Below, one piece after another: positions 36,177-47,001 of a stretch of DNA of 64,000 nucleotides; within the stretch, counting starts at the first letter, position 1; each line of letters starts with the position of its first letter. Where the stretch lies: contig BSBN01001252.1 in the NCBI GenBank assembly GCA_027924645.1, positions 1,043,501-1,107,500 on the forward strand, written 5' to 3'. The stretch is from Cunninghamia lanceolata (taxonomy: Eukaryota > Streptophyta > Pinopsida > Cupressales > Cupressaceae). The notes under the pieces are model-generated. The model searched no databases. It was not told the DNA's origin and saw only the letters and a list, made by a program, of their open reading frames with translations. The translations under genes were made by a program, and so were the position numbers.

Positions 36177-37399
36177 ATGGGTTCATCCAGGTATTCAGAT
36201 GGAATCAATGAACAACTTCAAGTTGCTTTAGAATATCTTGATCGGTCTAGAGCAGAAGCCAAAGAACTGAAAGAAAATCTTAAAGATGCTAATAATTTCA
36301 TTCAGACTTTAAAAGGGCAACTAAGAAAATCTAATGAAAAGAGGAGGGAGCTACTTCAGCGGTTAGCAAATCAGAATGAAGATAATGATATGGATGAGGC
36401 TCTAAAGGAGAAAACAAAGGAGTGTGAGAAGCTGACAAAAGAAGTTGTTCTAAAACATGAGATGGAATCTAGAGTGATGAGACTAACCAAGGAAATCAAG
36501 GAAATGAAGAAGATTGAGGAAAACCTGAATCAGTCTTTGAAAGAAAGAACTAAAGAGTGCTGTAGATTGGACAGAATAATTGGCCATCTACAGTCTGATC
36601 TTTAAGAAACTAGGGATAATGACGAACAACTTGAAAGACAAATTGTTATTCTCAAACATGACCTAGAAGTTGCAAATGAATACAAAGAGAAGTTTAAGAT
36701 AAGCTTAGCTAAACTTGAAGTGCTTCTTGATAGTTAGAAGATGGCAGATGATAAGCATGGTCTGGGATATGAGAAAGGTGAAAGATTTGGATCCGGTCAA
36801 AGAAATCCTAAATCAAGGAATCAAAGAAACAGACCTAGAAGACCTCCAGTAAGACAACCTAATGCTCAAAGGTATCCATATTTCAATGGAAATTGTTTCA
36901 ATTGCAATAAATTTGGTCATAGAGCTACTCAGTGCAAAAGTAGAGTGAATCAAAATGGTCCATCTTGCTCTGGTCAATGCTTCATTGTAAAAGGTATGGT
37001 CATAGATCCAATGAATGTAGAAGTATGACAATGAGCTACTCTAACAACAGAACAAATGTCAATTCTTTCAATGACAAATGTTTTGCATGCAATAGATTTG
37101 GACACATGGCTAACCAATGTAGATCAAGAGGAAATCAAATAAATGAGCAAAGAAATGTTGTGTGCCTCAATTGCAACAGATCCGGTCATATTGCAAGATT
37201 CTGCAGAAGCAGGAATGATGATAGAAAAGGTCCGGTAAACAGAAACCAAAATACGCAAGGACAAGATAAAGGCAAGGGTAAAGTAAATGTGAATGAGATC
37301 CAGAATGAAATGAACAAAACATGGGTAAAGAAAGGTGAAGTGAATGATGGTGATGGGTCCGCACTGGAATTTGGTGCTATTAATTCCTCCACGAATTGA
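36177..37399 (+). pseudogene. ORF1: coiled-coil protein with four CCHC zinc knuckles
   Basis: From ATG 36177 the first 180 residues are an almost continuous charged coiled coil (RAEAKELKENLKDANNFI, KEKTKECEKLTKEVV, KERTKECCRLDRIIGHL). A basic Arg/Pro/Asn linker follows. Then come four CX2CX4HX4C knuckles: 36894-36935 (CFNCNKFGHRATQC), 36978-37018, 37079-37120 (CFACNRFGHMANQC) and 37163-37204 (CLNCNRSGHIARFC). The second lacks one base (near 36984), which shifts the frame. Nonsense codons are TAA 36603 and TAG 36735. It is probably a nucleic-acid-binding, gag-like protein. Four knuckles is more than the one usual in Copia gag. Confidence 0.85.
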
Positions 37400-37830
37400 A
37401 ACAAGAGCTTTGGCTTAGGGGGAGCTGCATTGAAAATCTAATTCCCCCTATCAGCAAGTGGGTGCCTGAATTTGGCACAATGAATGAAGAAAGAGAAGCC
37501 TATTGCAAATCTGTTGAAGCAAAATCTAGAAGAAAAGAAGCTAATGTGATTGATTGCAGAGCAATTAAAGATTGGTTGTATGCAGAAATAGTGCAACTGG
37601 ATGTATTAGGGCAGAGCATTTATTATAATGAAGAATTAGGTTTTGCAGAGGATAAAAGGTCATTCATTCAAACACTTGAATCACTTTGCATTCAAAGAGA
37701 ACAAGGAGAAGAGTGCCTGAGCTGAAATTTTAGAGGTTTGAAGTGTGAAGAATGATTTCGACAGCTAACCCTAATTCTGTGAAGAAAAAAGGTATTTCTT
37801 TGCGAAGCTTTGAACTTGTAATCTTTTGAA
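37400..37830 (+). other. Inter-ORF segment of the pol-less element
   Basis: It holds a G-rich tract (TTAGGGGGAGCTG, about 37416-37428) like those before the 3' LTR. It also holds an open frame 37396-37725 in a different phase with a VPEFG...CRAIKDWLYAEIVQLDVLGQ stretch. The frame may be a remnant of ORF2's N-terminus or a separate small protein; I cannot decide. Confidence 0.35.
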
Positions 37831-40800
37831 ATGGATACACCTCTAGTTGTGAACATCGCTGAGCGACCTAGGTCGAAGTTTAAAAAGAACCCCTTCAAGT
37901 CCACTCAAGTTGATCCGATGGGAGCATTTTTTGGGGTTCCATATGGAATTCTTCACACATAAGACATTATGGATTACATTCACATGCCTCTAGAGGAGCA
38001 TGTGACTCAAGATTTGCTGATCTTTTCATGAATCACTTAAAAGATGAAGATTTTGAGCTCAAACTTGAGTACAAAGTCTTGAAAGACAAGAAGTTCATAC
38101 AATTTGTTGAGTTTTTGAGTTTTGCGGAAGGGGAATGGGTCCGGTATGTCTTGAGCCATATCCATGATGAATTCTTATGGTTGAATCATCTGTTCAAGAT
38201 AAAAAAAGATGTAATAAGGGTAGTTACAGGATTGAATTCAACTGGTACTCTACCTCAATTGAAGGCTGTGAAGAATCAGGAAGTCATAGAGGTAACCGGA
38301 TCAAAATTTGATAAGAGAGCTATGACTATAAATGATATAGAGGATCATGGGGTTATATTCGCATCAATGGTAATAGGGTACAAGATATATTTCTTTATAA
38401 GAGAAAATTTAGTGTCTGAAATAGTCGTCTATACTGCATATCAGATGGTAAAAGAGAATGCAGACTATGATCTCTGTGAACTGTTGCTGAACCAACTTAT
38501 GGAGAACCTAAGAAAGATAAAGAAGGAAAAGAAGTACTCATTCAAATATGGTACGCTAATCATGTGTCTTTTCTTTTATTTCTTGAGTGAGCTCCCTAGG
38601 AATAAGAATATATATTGGTCCAACAACCAACCGGTAGCAGTCCAGATTAGAAATCATTTGAGTTGTCTAGGTAATTATGATGCACAAAAGATTGCACTTT
38701 GGGGTTTCTTCAAAAACTTCCAGAGTATAATGCAGGCTAGGGATAGAATACCTACGGCTGTGGTTGAAAAATACAAGGACACCATTTGTTTTATGGTTAC
38801 TGTTGATCAGTACAAAATGGAAGCAGTGGAACCTAAAGTTGTATGGATCATGCCCATGGGGTATGAAGTGGATGGACGTGTATTGGAGTTGTATGCACAA
38901 CATCTGTTGAGCTAGCCTAGGGATCCAGCTGAGGAGAGATTTGGAACATATGAAGAGATTTCATTAAAATTGCATCTTGAATTCAAGGCTCCTAAAATCA
39001 ACAGGACTGTGAGGAAAGAAGTTGAACAATTGGCTGAGAATCTAGGCCTTACCAAGGAAGCTGTAAGACAATTCATGGAAAGCATAGAGAAAGTTGAGAA
39101 GGAGAAGCAGGACAGGGAACAGAAAAGTGTTCTGGCAGAACCTCCTTCCAAGTCAAGAACTACTAGGAGTTCTAGTTCAACCTCTGGTGCATCACCTTCT
39201 CCTGCTACAAAGAAATCCAAAGAAAAACCTACTGGTAAGGAAGGAAAAAGGACAAAAGTTAAGGGCAAAAGAACATATGTCAGTGTGGAAAAAGAGGATG
39301 AAGAAGAAACTAACTCAGATGATGAAGTTAAAGAGCTGAAGGCCTTAAGAACTAAAGCTTCTAAAGTGTCTAAGGAGAAGCCCTTCAGAAGCACTAAGTC
39401 AAGCAAAAGGCATAAGTTAGAGGATGGTGTTGAGAAGCCAACTCCTATGGAGGACATCATTAAAAAAATCACTGTAGATGGAAACCTAAAACCAATGACT
39501 AAATTTTATGATCATTGCAGTGATGCTAACAAAAGAATTTTGGAGGCTGCTACTGTAAAATATTTGAATGTATTCAACAGAGCACTAGTGGAGATTTTAT
39601 CTAAAGTTCCTAAGAGCCTAAGAGACATTCTGGAAATAAGAAAAGAAGCTACCAAAACAAAGGATATGGAGATGAGGGAACATGTAATGGCCAGTCTGTG
39701 TTCGGTGATCTCCATAAAAGAAGAAGATAAGATTCTCAAAGAAGTCAAGAATGAATTCAGAAGCAAGAAAAGGATGAATAAGTTGATGATTGGAGACATT
39801 GATGAAGTTGTTAAGGAAACAAATTTTTTTTTAAGGAAAGCATTGGACAAGAGCAAGTTTTATGTGGTTATAGAAGAACCAGTTGATACTGAGGATGCAT
39901 CCGTTATGAATGATGAAGAGCTCCAGAAAAATGGGCGACAAACTGGAGAAGATGATGTCTCCATTCCAGAAGAAGAAACATTGAATAAAGAAGATGAAGA
40001 AATGATGAAGGAAGATCAAGAAAAAGAAACTAATGATGGAATTGATTCCCCCACTTTGGATGTTGAGGAACTTGATAATATTGCCATTGAGGATACACCA
40101 AATTCTCCAGAAGAGAATATAGAAGATATTTTTGACATAGATAAAAGCAAAGATGCCTCTAATGATGATGCAGAGAAGACAGAAGTAGAGAAAGAGAATG
40201 AAAATGATGAGCAGGACAATGTGGTTGACTCAGAAAAGGGAGAAGTTGGAGGCCCTGAAGAGCATAAGTCTGGAACATCATTTTGGGCAAGAGACACTAC
40301 AGAAGAAGTGAAATAAATTTTGGAAAGAGATAAACAAATTGAAGAAGATCAAGATATAATACAAGGACCAATCAATTTTGATACTCTATCACTGGTGCAG
40401 AAGATAAAGTTGGCCTCTATTGCACAACCTAAGGCCAGAGAAGAAATCCTAAAGTCTCATATAGAAGATAATGAGTTGCTTGGCCTTACATCTAGGATTT
40501 TGGAGAAAATCATGCCCACATTTCAGAAGGACTCATCAGCATCTCCCTCTGGTCAGTTGAAAAGTCTGATAAACTCTGTAAGTTCTCATTTTGAAACCTT
40601 AGAGAAGTCAGTAGAAGTTAAAGTCAGAAATGAATTTAATGAGAAGAGGTTTGCTAAAATAAAGAAAATAATTAGTTATGATAGATCAGGGCTTGATACT
40701 AGTGTAAAGAGTATTCAAGATGCCCTATTTGAAGGAGCAGAGATTTATAAGTTTTGCTTAAACTGATCTAAAGTTGTTGAAGATATTGAGAAGAAGATTA

Positions 40801-41183
40801 AGGACTTAGAGCTCAAATTGTCCAACATTTCTCAGTCATAGAGTCCTTTAATTGAGTCTATAGCGACCAAAGAATGCCAAGTAGTAAGTTTGAAAAATGA
40901 ATTGGGTAATTTGGAGAAGGAAAAGGTCAAGGTTTTAGGCAGATTGGATGAGCTCCGAGGACTAATTTCCCCCAAGTTAGAAACTATGTATGATCTATTG
41001 GCAGAATCCCAAGTTGCCACTGCTACTAGTGATCCTACTAATCTACAAAAGGTAGAATCATAGGTATTTTTGTTCAGTGGGCATATATCCATTTTGGGCA
41101 GCATAAAGAAGAATTGGGATAGTGAATTGTCATGGTTGAAAAACATTTTTGGTGATATCTTTTTGCTGATGAACAAGGCTTAA
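37831..41183 (+). pseudogene. ORF2: about 1100-residue protein of unknown function
   Basis: It begins at ATG 37831 (MDTPLVVNIAERPRSKFKKN), meets one TAA and a frameshift near 38010-38030, then runs in one frame from 38028 to TAA 41181. Nonsense codons are TAG 38913, TAA 40314, TGA 40764, TAG 40839 and TAG 41061. Residues 1-300 look globular (GEWVRYVLSHIHDEFLWLNH, VIRVVTGLNSTGTLPQLK, KYGTLIMCLFFYFLSELP). A Ser/Lys-rich basic tract (38.97-39.45 kb), a helical segment, a strongly acidic Asp/Glu region (39.9-40.3 kb) and a C-terminal coiled coil (VEDIEKKIKDLELKLSNIS) follow. There are no protease, integrase or polymerase motifs. I do not recognise the family. Confidence 0.8.
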
Positions 41184-41283
41184 GGACTATGTGTTCATAT
41201 GCGGAAGTATATACTTGGAGTTTTGACCCATGTACATAAAATGTTTGCATAAATTTTGATATGCGGATCCCAACCTTTGCCAT

Positions 41284-41421
41284 TGATGTCAAAGGGGAGA
41301 GGAAAAGTAGTGAAAAATGAGGAATTCATCAAAGGGGGAGCATTGGAAATCACAAGGGGGAGCTGTTCTAACACTTAATCATTTTTCACTAAGTGTTGCC
41401 ATCAATGCCAAAGGGGGAGAT
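41284..41421 (+). other. Polypurine tract array of pol-less element
   Basis: Four G-rich tracts near 41290-41299, 41331-41340, 41354-41362 and 41410-41420. The last (AAAGGGGGAGAT) abuts the 3' LTR. Order, flanking phrases and spacing parallel 28230-28420 of the SIRE-like Copia. Confidence 0.8.
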
Positions 41422-42533
41422 TGTTGGCAAGAGACACTGCTAGGCATGTCAAGTGTTGTCATTGATAGCAACTAAATCTATCTTACACATCTGCATTGTA
41501 TCAGTGGATCTTACAGGAAGTCAGAGTGCAGATTTATCTAAGTCCAGATAGATATGAAGAGAGCATTTGATAGGGTTTAGCATCTTAGTCTGCATTTCTC
41601 CATAGGCAATCATATTATGCTGTGGATTTGAGGGAATGATAAGGGATGTTAGGGCTACCTAAATCTAAGATTTTAGCCTCTGGTGATAAAGGGATTGTAA
41701 GTTACAAGCATATGAGTATCAGGTTTTGGTTAAGACAGTTCAGTCCGGTGAAGAACAAGCCGACCTGGTGTTTGATCCTTGTGTGGATTAATAGAAGTGG
41801 TTGGTTGAGCAATTTATGAGATCTAGTGATATTGGTCGACATGTGTGGTGACTTGAACACATAGATGTTGGTCTGTATTGATATTTATGAATGGATTTAG
41901 CTGACAGAATAGTATTCTTGAAATAGTTTCCAAGTTTTCTTAAGGCCAATTGTAGTTGATGTAATTTCATGTAGTGGATATATATGATCAATGGATTCGA
42001 GCATTTTGACATAAGGATGTGCAAATATGAAGGGATAGATGCAAAGTATAGCAGAATCAGGTGCGAAGTAAAGAGATCTAAGCTCCAGATCATGGCAGAA
42101 TAGTGAAGCAGGATAGAGAGAGATGAAGTGTGCAAAGTCAGTGTATTGAGCACAACTGGAACTATAATTTTGCATTGTTAGATGCTATTCTTCAGTTCAA
42201 ATTTCTTGTGAACTTTTGTAATCAATTCCATAGGCAGTGAGCCTCCTTTGAGCAATGACCTCTGGGCAGTGTGCCCTAAGGCATGTGCCTTCCCCATTTA
42301 TAATACTTTTAACAAAGTATAAATTCTTGTGGGTTAACCCCCACCATGGTTTCTCCCTTAACCAGGTTTCCATGTAAAAATCCTGGTGTTCATGTGTTAT
42401 GGTCTTATTGTTTCTACTCTTATGTTCATGCTTCTTTCTTTTGGATGTACATGCTAAATTGATAAAGGGACATAACATTAAGTTTTGCAGAACACTGATT
42501 CACCCCCCCTCTCAGTGTTCCTTAATTTCAACA
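41422..42533 (+). repeat. 3' LTR of pol-less Copia-like element
   Basis: TGTTGGCAAGAGACAC...TTTCAACA, 1112 bp. About 40 bp longer than the 5' copy, mainly from an insertion near 42035-42060 and a short one near 42175. Confidence 0.93.
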
Positions 42534-42538
42534 GATCA
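42534..42538. repeat. Target-site duplication GATCA, right copy
   Basis: Identical to 35034-35038. Confidence 0.93.
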
Positions 42539-43590
42539 TTTGTCAGTAACCAGTTTCCTTGCAATCACCCCTGCTACAAATAGGGGAAGCCTGTATAACA
42601 TACCCATCACTTGGGCATAGATCATCTCGGTCCTCTAGACATCATATAGAACCACTGTAGGGGCAAATTCCTCATCCACAAACTGTGTACCATAGATATG
42701 GTCATATACCACCCTCTCCCCATGTATGGGGATCTACTCGAATTCTCCATACATCCTCCAATGTGATGGTCATCTCTCCTGTGGGCAACAGGAAAGAACA
42801 TCACTCCGTCTTCCATCTCTCTACTAGGGTCATCGTCATCGCCCTATGTGCCCTGATAGCTAGCATCTTTGTAATGAACCTTAAACCCATCAACCACAAA
42901 AAGAATCGATCCATGACATCCAACTGATCCCACAGTACATGAGTCGGTAGTCGTCACTCGTGCGACTGTAGCACATCCTCGTCATCCTGCACAAGTTTCA
43001 AAAACACTTCATTAGGTTCCTTTTTCTTGCTAGGTGCTAAACCCTAGTGCCTAGGTGCTAAACTATTCATTCTAGGTGTTGATCCTTGAGACTGGGTGCT
43101 AATCCCTAGACCTAGGGCTACTTCCCTCCTGGGCGCTGAATCTGCCATTTTTGGCGCTAATTCATCCCCTCTGGGCACTAAACCTAGATCCCTAAGCACC
43201 AATCACTAGACTAAGTGACATTTCTCAGTGCTAAACCATTCATTTTGGGCCCTAAACCTTTTGGTCTATGCACTAAAGTACCCTCTTCTACCCTGCTTGA
43301 CTAGGCATTGATTCACACTGGCTAGGCACTAATCGCTAGATTGGGCACTTAACCTTGGTCTGGGTGCTAATTCCTGTCGTCAGGGCACTAAAAGTAGTCC
43401 CTAAGCGCTAAACTATCCCACCTAGCACCTACAGTCTACCCTGGTCCCCCTAGCATTTATTGCTACTAACTACCCTAAAACCCAAATCAAAAAGTGTCGT
43501 CATGGCACTTACCAGGTCTCCAGCTAGTGCAAGTCACAAGTACTCCCTCACCCACTCTGCGTGATGCTCCTCTTGTGGAATCCATGCCAT
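42539..43590 (-). pseudogene. Antisense PMD-type ORF, N-terminal part with likely intron
   Basis: On the minus strand, ATG at 43590 starts MAWIPQEEHHAEWVREYL. A GTAAGT donor follows at 43512 and a pyrimidine-containing TGCAG acceptor at 42987. After it come DDEDVLQ, FFLWLMGLRF and the PMD signature LVERWKTE..SFLLPTGEMTITLEDVW (near 42745-42840). Stops and a frameshift break the frame. The PMD family (PF10536; MAIN/MAIL proteins) occurs both as host genes and inside plant transposable elements. Here its place next to a Gypsy PPT and LTR argues for an element-borne copy. The rest lies at 33700-35033. Confidence 0.72.
43030..43440. repeat. GGGTGCTAA degenerate short-period array
   Basis: GGTGCTAA, GGCGCTAA and GGCACTAA words recur about every 20-30 bases (roughly 15 copies) across what looks like the intron of the antisense PMD frame. 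Spacing is irregular and copies are worn. Confidence 0.65.
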
Positions 43591-43974
43591 CTTGTCTCAA
43601 CTCAACTTTTTCTCCTCTAATCAAGATTTGTAAATCATAAGAAGACAAATGAGGAGAATGGGTCCCCCATCTCTTGTATGTAACCCCCGAAACCCTAATT
43701 TCTTCCTCTACACCCCAAATTTCACCTCTTGTCCCTATTTTTCCTCCCCCACCCCATCCTATCTTCCCTATTTATCCTTTTTTTGACCTATTCTCTTATT
43801 ATTTAGCCGTCCTCCCTCTTTTGAGACATCCCCAAAAGTATTTTCATTAATCTGTCGATCTCTTGAGGGGGCATCACCTCACTATCCTTTCTTCTCCCAT
43901 TAGCCAACTGGAGCATGCTAATTATTTAAAAATCCTTTGATATCCCATCAACCCTAATAGTAATGATGCCATAT

Positions 43975-43989
43975 CAAAGAGGGGCAAAA
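43975..43989 (+). other. Polypurine tract of the Tat-like Gypsy element
   Basis: CAAAGAGGGGCAAAA directly before TGTAGACACCTAAAAA. Identical over 15 bases to the tract of the pol-less Gypsy at 1064-1078 (minus). Confidence 0.8.
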
Positions 43990-44085
43990 TGTAGACACCT
44001 AAAAATGGTCACAACCACCATCATCTATCTTCCGCATTCTAAACTTGACAATTCACACCATTTCACCCAACATATGTATTTTATT
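43990..44085 (+). repeat. 3' LTR of the Tat-like element, first part
   Basis: TGTAGACACCTAAAAATGG starts immediately after the polypurine tract. The LTR is broken at about 44085 by the LINE-like insertion and resumes near 52313. Confidence 0.65.
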
Positions 44086-45898
44086 ATTAAAGGTAAGCAC
44101 TTTTAACCAAAGATATGAACCGTAAAGGGTTTTGAAAGGGTCCCGAAACCTTGTACAACAAGGACAAGCAACAACCTCAAGAAGAAACCAACAGTAGCAA
44201 GCAAGAACCAAACAATGGAGCAGGCCTAAAAATAGTAAGGCCATAGAGAAAGAACAACAATAACCATGATCAAGGAACTTTAAAACCAAACCTCACCAAA
44301 TAACTCTAAGGTGGAGTAACAACTTCACTCAAATGGATTGTCTTACCCTTTTTTAAAGATCCAGACTCATTCAAAGGACACCTATTCTTATCCTTCAATA
44401 ACGTCCCTGGATCATCCCCAATACACCTATTCTTATCTTTCAAAGGAAACCCCTGCTCGTTCCCAATAGGATTCTTATCTTTCAATGGAAACCCATGCTC
44501 ATCCCCAATAGGAGATCAACAACAATGCCTTTTTCTTTACCTTCATTTCTTGTAGCATCAAGAATCTGATCCTCTTTTCCATGCTCAAGATAGGAATGAG
44601 AGAAGTGTCCAACTTTATGACAAAGTATACAAAACTGCGAAGAAGTCTCAATAATAAATTCGTTGCTCCCAAATGCCAAATTTGGAGCAAAGTTTAATGA
44701 CTTTTGGCAGCACCTTATCAAAATCTACACTCACACAAAATCTAGCAAAAATCAAACACTCCATAGACTTGGTAACATTATCTATGGATAAAAGCTAACC
44801 AATAGCATTGGCAATACATCTAATTATCTTTTCATTCCAAAACTCTAAAGGAAGCCCTGGAAGCTGAACCCAAATTGAAACCCTATTAAAATTTTCCTTC
44901 GCTGCATTAGGAGACCATATTTTCAACAAAAGGTTAAACTTACCAAGGAACCAAGGTCCTCCCTACAAAACAATCTTGCTTTCCTCAAGAGAATGGAAGG
45001 AAAAGAAAAAAAATCCATTAATCATGTCAGCCACATGGATCTGCTCAAACATGCACCATCTTTTTTTAACCCAATTTTGAACAACATCAATTTTTGGACT
45101 AAAGCCGGAGAGTCTCCCAACGAGGGAATCCTCCATGCTAGCAGTAGAATTGTCAACATCAATATCATGGATCTCTAGCCAAACCAAGGGAGCCCCAGTC
45201 TACTTTAAATTATCTAAAATTAGATCCTGAACTAAAATGGTTTGCATGTTCATATCCCACAAACCCTGGGTTGAAGGAGAACCCACCTCTCCAAGACAAC
45301 CCACATCCAACTTTGAAGCACCTCCATTCATATTTTTCAGACTAATCACTGGCACGACAAGTGGAACTACATCCAAATTGAGACAAGGGGCCGCCATAGA
45401 GGGAGCCAAAGACTCCAAAATGAACTAACCAAAAGGATCAGTCGTAGTAGAGGTTGTAGTTGCATGGGTTGTAGGAAGAAAATGCAAAACCCTAGTAGGG
45501 ATTTTCTCAGCCAGCGGTGTAGCGTCCATCTGTGAGGCACCATCCAGACTGGTAACTAGAACAACATCCAAATCCAAACAAGAGTCCGCCACAGGAGGAA
45601 CAAGAGGCTCCAAGATCACCTCACCATAAGAATCAGCCTTAAGAGAGGCCGTAGAAATCTTTACATGGGTTGTAAGAGGGGAGAGAAAACCCCACTTAAG
45701 CGCCCTACTAATCCTGGAGACATTAGAAGAGGCGGCGGCCACAGAAGATCCCTTCCGCATCAAAGATATTTGCACCTCCAACCAAATGTCAAGGAGAGAT
45801 TCATCCTTTTCTTTGTTTGCAGGGAAATACCATTTGAATCCTAATCACTATCACCATCCACATCTCCATCTTCATCCTCTCCTTGTAGAACTGAACTA
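44086..45898 (-). pseudogene. LINE-type DUF4283/zinc-knuckle ORF, main part
   Basis: On the minus strand, after an Ala/Ser/Pro/Val-rich N-terminal region, WLEIHDIDVDN and RVSIWVQLPGLPLEFWNEKIIRCIANAIG (as two adjoining phrases, near 44830-44890) match DUF4283. A worn CCHC knuckle (CILCHKVGHFSHSYLEH) follows near 44570-44620. This pairing is typical of plant L1-type LINE ORF1 and related retrocopies. The C-terminus has three GFPLKDKN-type repeats. The left end, ACCTTTAATAATAAAATAC in sense, looks like a LINE 3' end. Stops and frameshifts abound. No LINE ORF2 is present. The start lies at 52273, beyond the inserted Copia. Confidence 0.72.
44386..44515 (-). repeat. Three 50-60-bp repeats in the DUF4283 ORF
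   Basis: TTCTTATCTTTCAA(T/A)GGAAACCC...CCCAATAG on plus recurs three times. On the coding strand it gives a repeated IGNEQGFPLKDKN-type peptide, so it is an in-frame duplication. Confidence 0.7.
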
Positions 45899-45903
45899 CT
45901 TCC
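45899..45903. repeat. Target-site duplication CTTCC, left copy
   Basis: CTTCC before the left LTR recurs at 52218-52222. Confidence 0.92.
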
Positions 45904-46952
45904 TGAAAGGAAGCTAGGTGTGTAGAAATCACTTCCTACACTAATCTAAAGAGGAGAGAAGAGTGCAAATTCATTTTATCCTTTACAAATATAGAATGTT
46001 AACAACAACAATGGAGATATTGTAGCAATACACATACACACAAAAATGAGATAGAAGAGAGAGACACAAGATATACGTGGGGAAAACCCTTATCGGGTGA
46101 AAATCCCCACTCCAAAACCTGCACAATGTATTATCAAAACTGAAATGATTTACAATACACTTGCAATGCAAGCTCTCTGGAGCCTTCGACACTCATATCT
46201 AGAGACAAATTGGAAGCATAAAAGTACATGTCAATCACATAATACATCTCCTCTCCAAAGCACTTGTTTACCTAGAAAATACAAGGCAAAAATGGCTCTA
46301 TCTTGAGATGGGCCTCCAACATGGCCTCATGGACCAAAACCCATGCCTATGGACACTTGTCCAACACTGTAGGATGTTCCTGACACTTTTCAAGTCACCT
46401 CATCCCAAAGAGGTCACCTATTCCCAAGTTGGGAAATGACAGATGCTCTTACGACTCTTACAACTGTCATAGAATCCATCATACTGACATATCTTACAGC
46501 TGTAAGAGAATCTGTCATAAACAGGCTATAAATAGCATATTCTCTTACAACATGTCATAACTCTCCTTAGGGTGTCCAAAGATGCCTTTTTTAATGATGC
46601 TTCTCGACACATGTCTTCACCTGTCAGAAAATCTTCTATTTCCAACTCTTGCATGTCATAGAACTGTCATAGGAATCTGTCATGACCGTTTCGGTCAATA
46701 TTCCCTTACGCACTATCCAAGATGCTGACACATGGAAAAATAATCCTACCACTAAGTGGGATGCCTATCTCCTCATGTGAGGACAAATTTACATGTGGTC
46801 ATCTTCCATGTAGGATGACACATCACCGTTCCAACTCCCACAAGATGACAACATAGGATTTGCATCCTAATTACACAATAGGCAATGAATAAATAAATAT
46901 GATGAAAATAATATAAGGAATTACCAAGGTTGAGACACCTTAATTCTGAACA
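45904..46952 (-). repeat. 3' LTR of Tork-like Copia
   Basis: TGAAAGGAAGCTAGG...CTGAACA on plus. It aligns with 51177-52217 with scattered, mostly transition differences and small indels. Confidence 0.94.
46527..46534 (-). promoter_or_regulatory. TATA-like box in the left LTR of Tork-like Copia
   Basis: TATAAATA on plus (TATTTATA in sense) within the near-palindrome GCTATAAATAGC. It is conserved at 51795-51802 in the other LTR. Confidence 0.4.
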
Positions 46953-46963
46953 TTCTCCCACTT
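46953..46963 (-). other. Polypurine tract of Tork-like Copia
   Basis: AAGTGGGAGAA on minus, directly before the LTR start TGTTCAG. This is the usual Tork-type tract. Confidence 0.8.
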
Positions 46964-47001
46964 GTCGAATACCTTGTAAGAGGCAATAGAAATAATAGGA
47001 T

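Larger units (their letters stand above)
35039..42533 (+). mobile_element. Complete pol-less Copia-like element with two long ORFs
   Basis: The element is 7.5 kb, with 1.07- and 1.11-kb LTRs starting TGTTG and ending CAACA, GATCA target duplications, an initiator tRNA-Met PBS and a polypurine tract identical in style to the SIRE-like Copia. Inside are a coiled-coil/zinc-knuckle ORF1 (36177-37399) and an ORF2 of about 1100 codons (37831-41183). No protease, integrase, RT or RNase H motif is present. The 3' non-coding array and U5 block match the SIRE-like Copia, its likely helper. It resembles TR-GAG or LARD-class elements, but the two-ORF layout is unusual. It sits within the antisense PMD frame. 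Confidence 0.92.

Noticed and set aside
38912..39472. 186-codon minus-strand ORF
   Set aside because: Shadow of ORF2 on the plus strand, which has the long consistent frame.
39831..40316. Acidic C-terminal part of ORF2 as an independent gene
   Set aside because: It is in frame with the preceding 1800 bases and has no separate start context.
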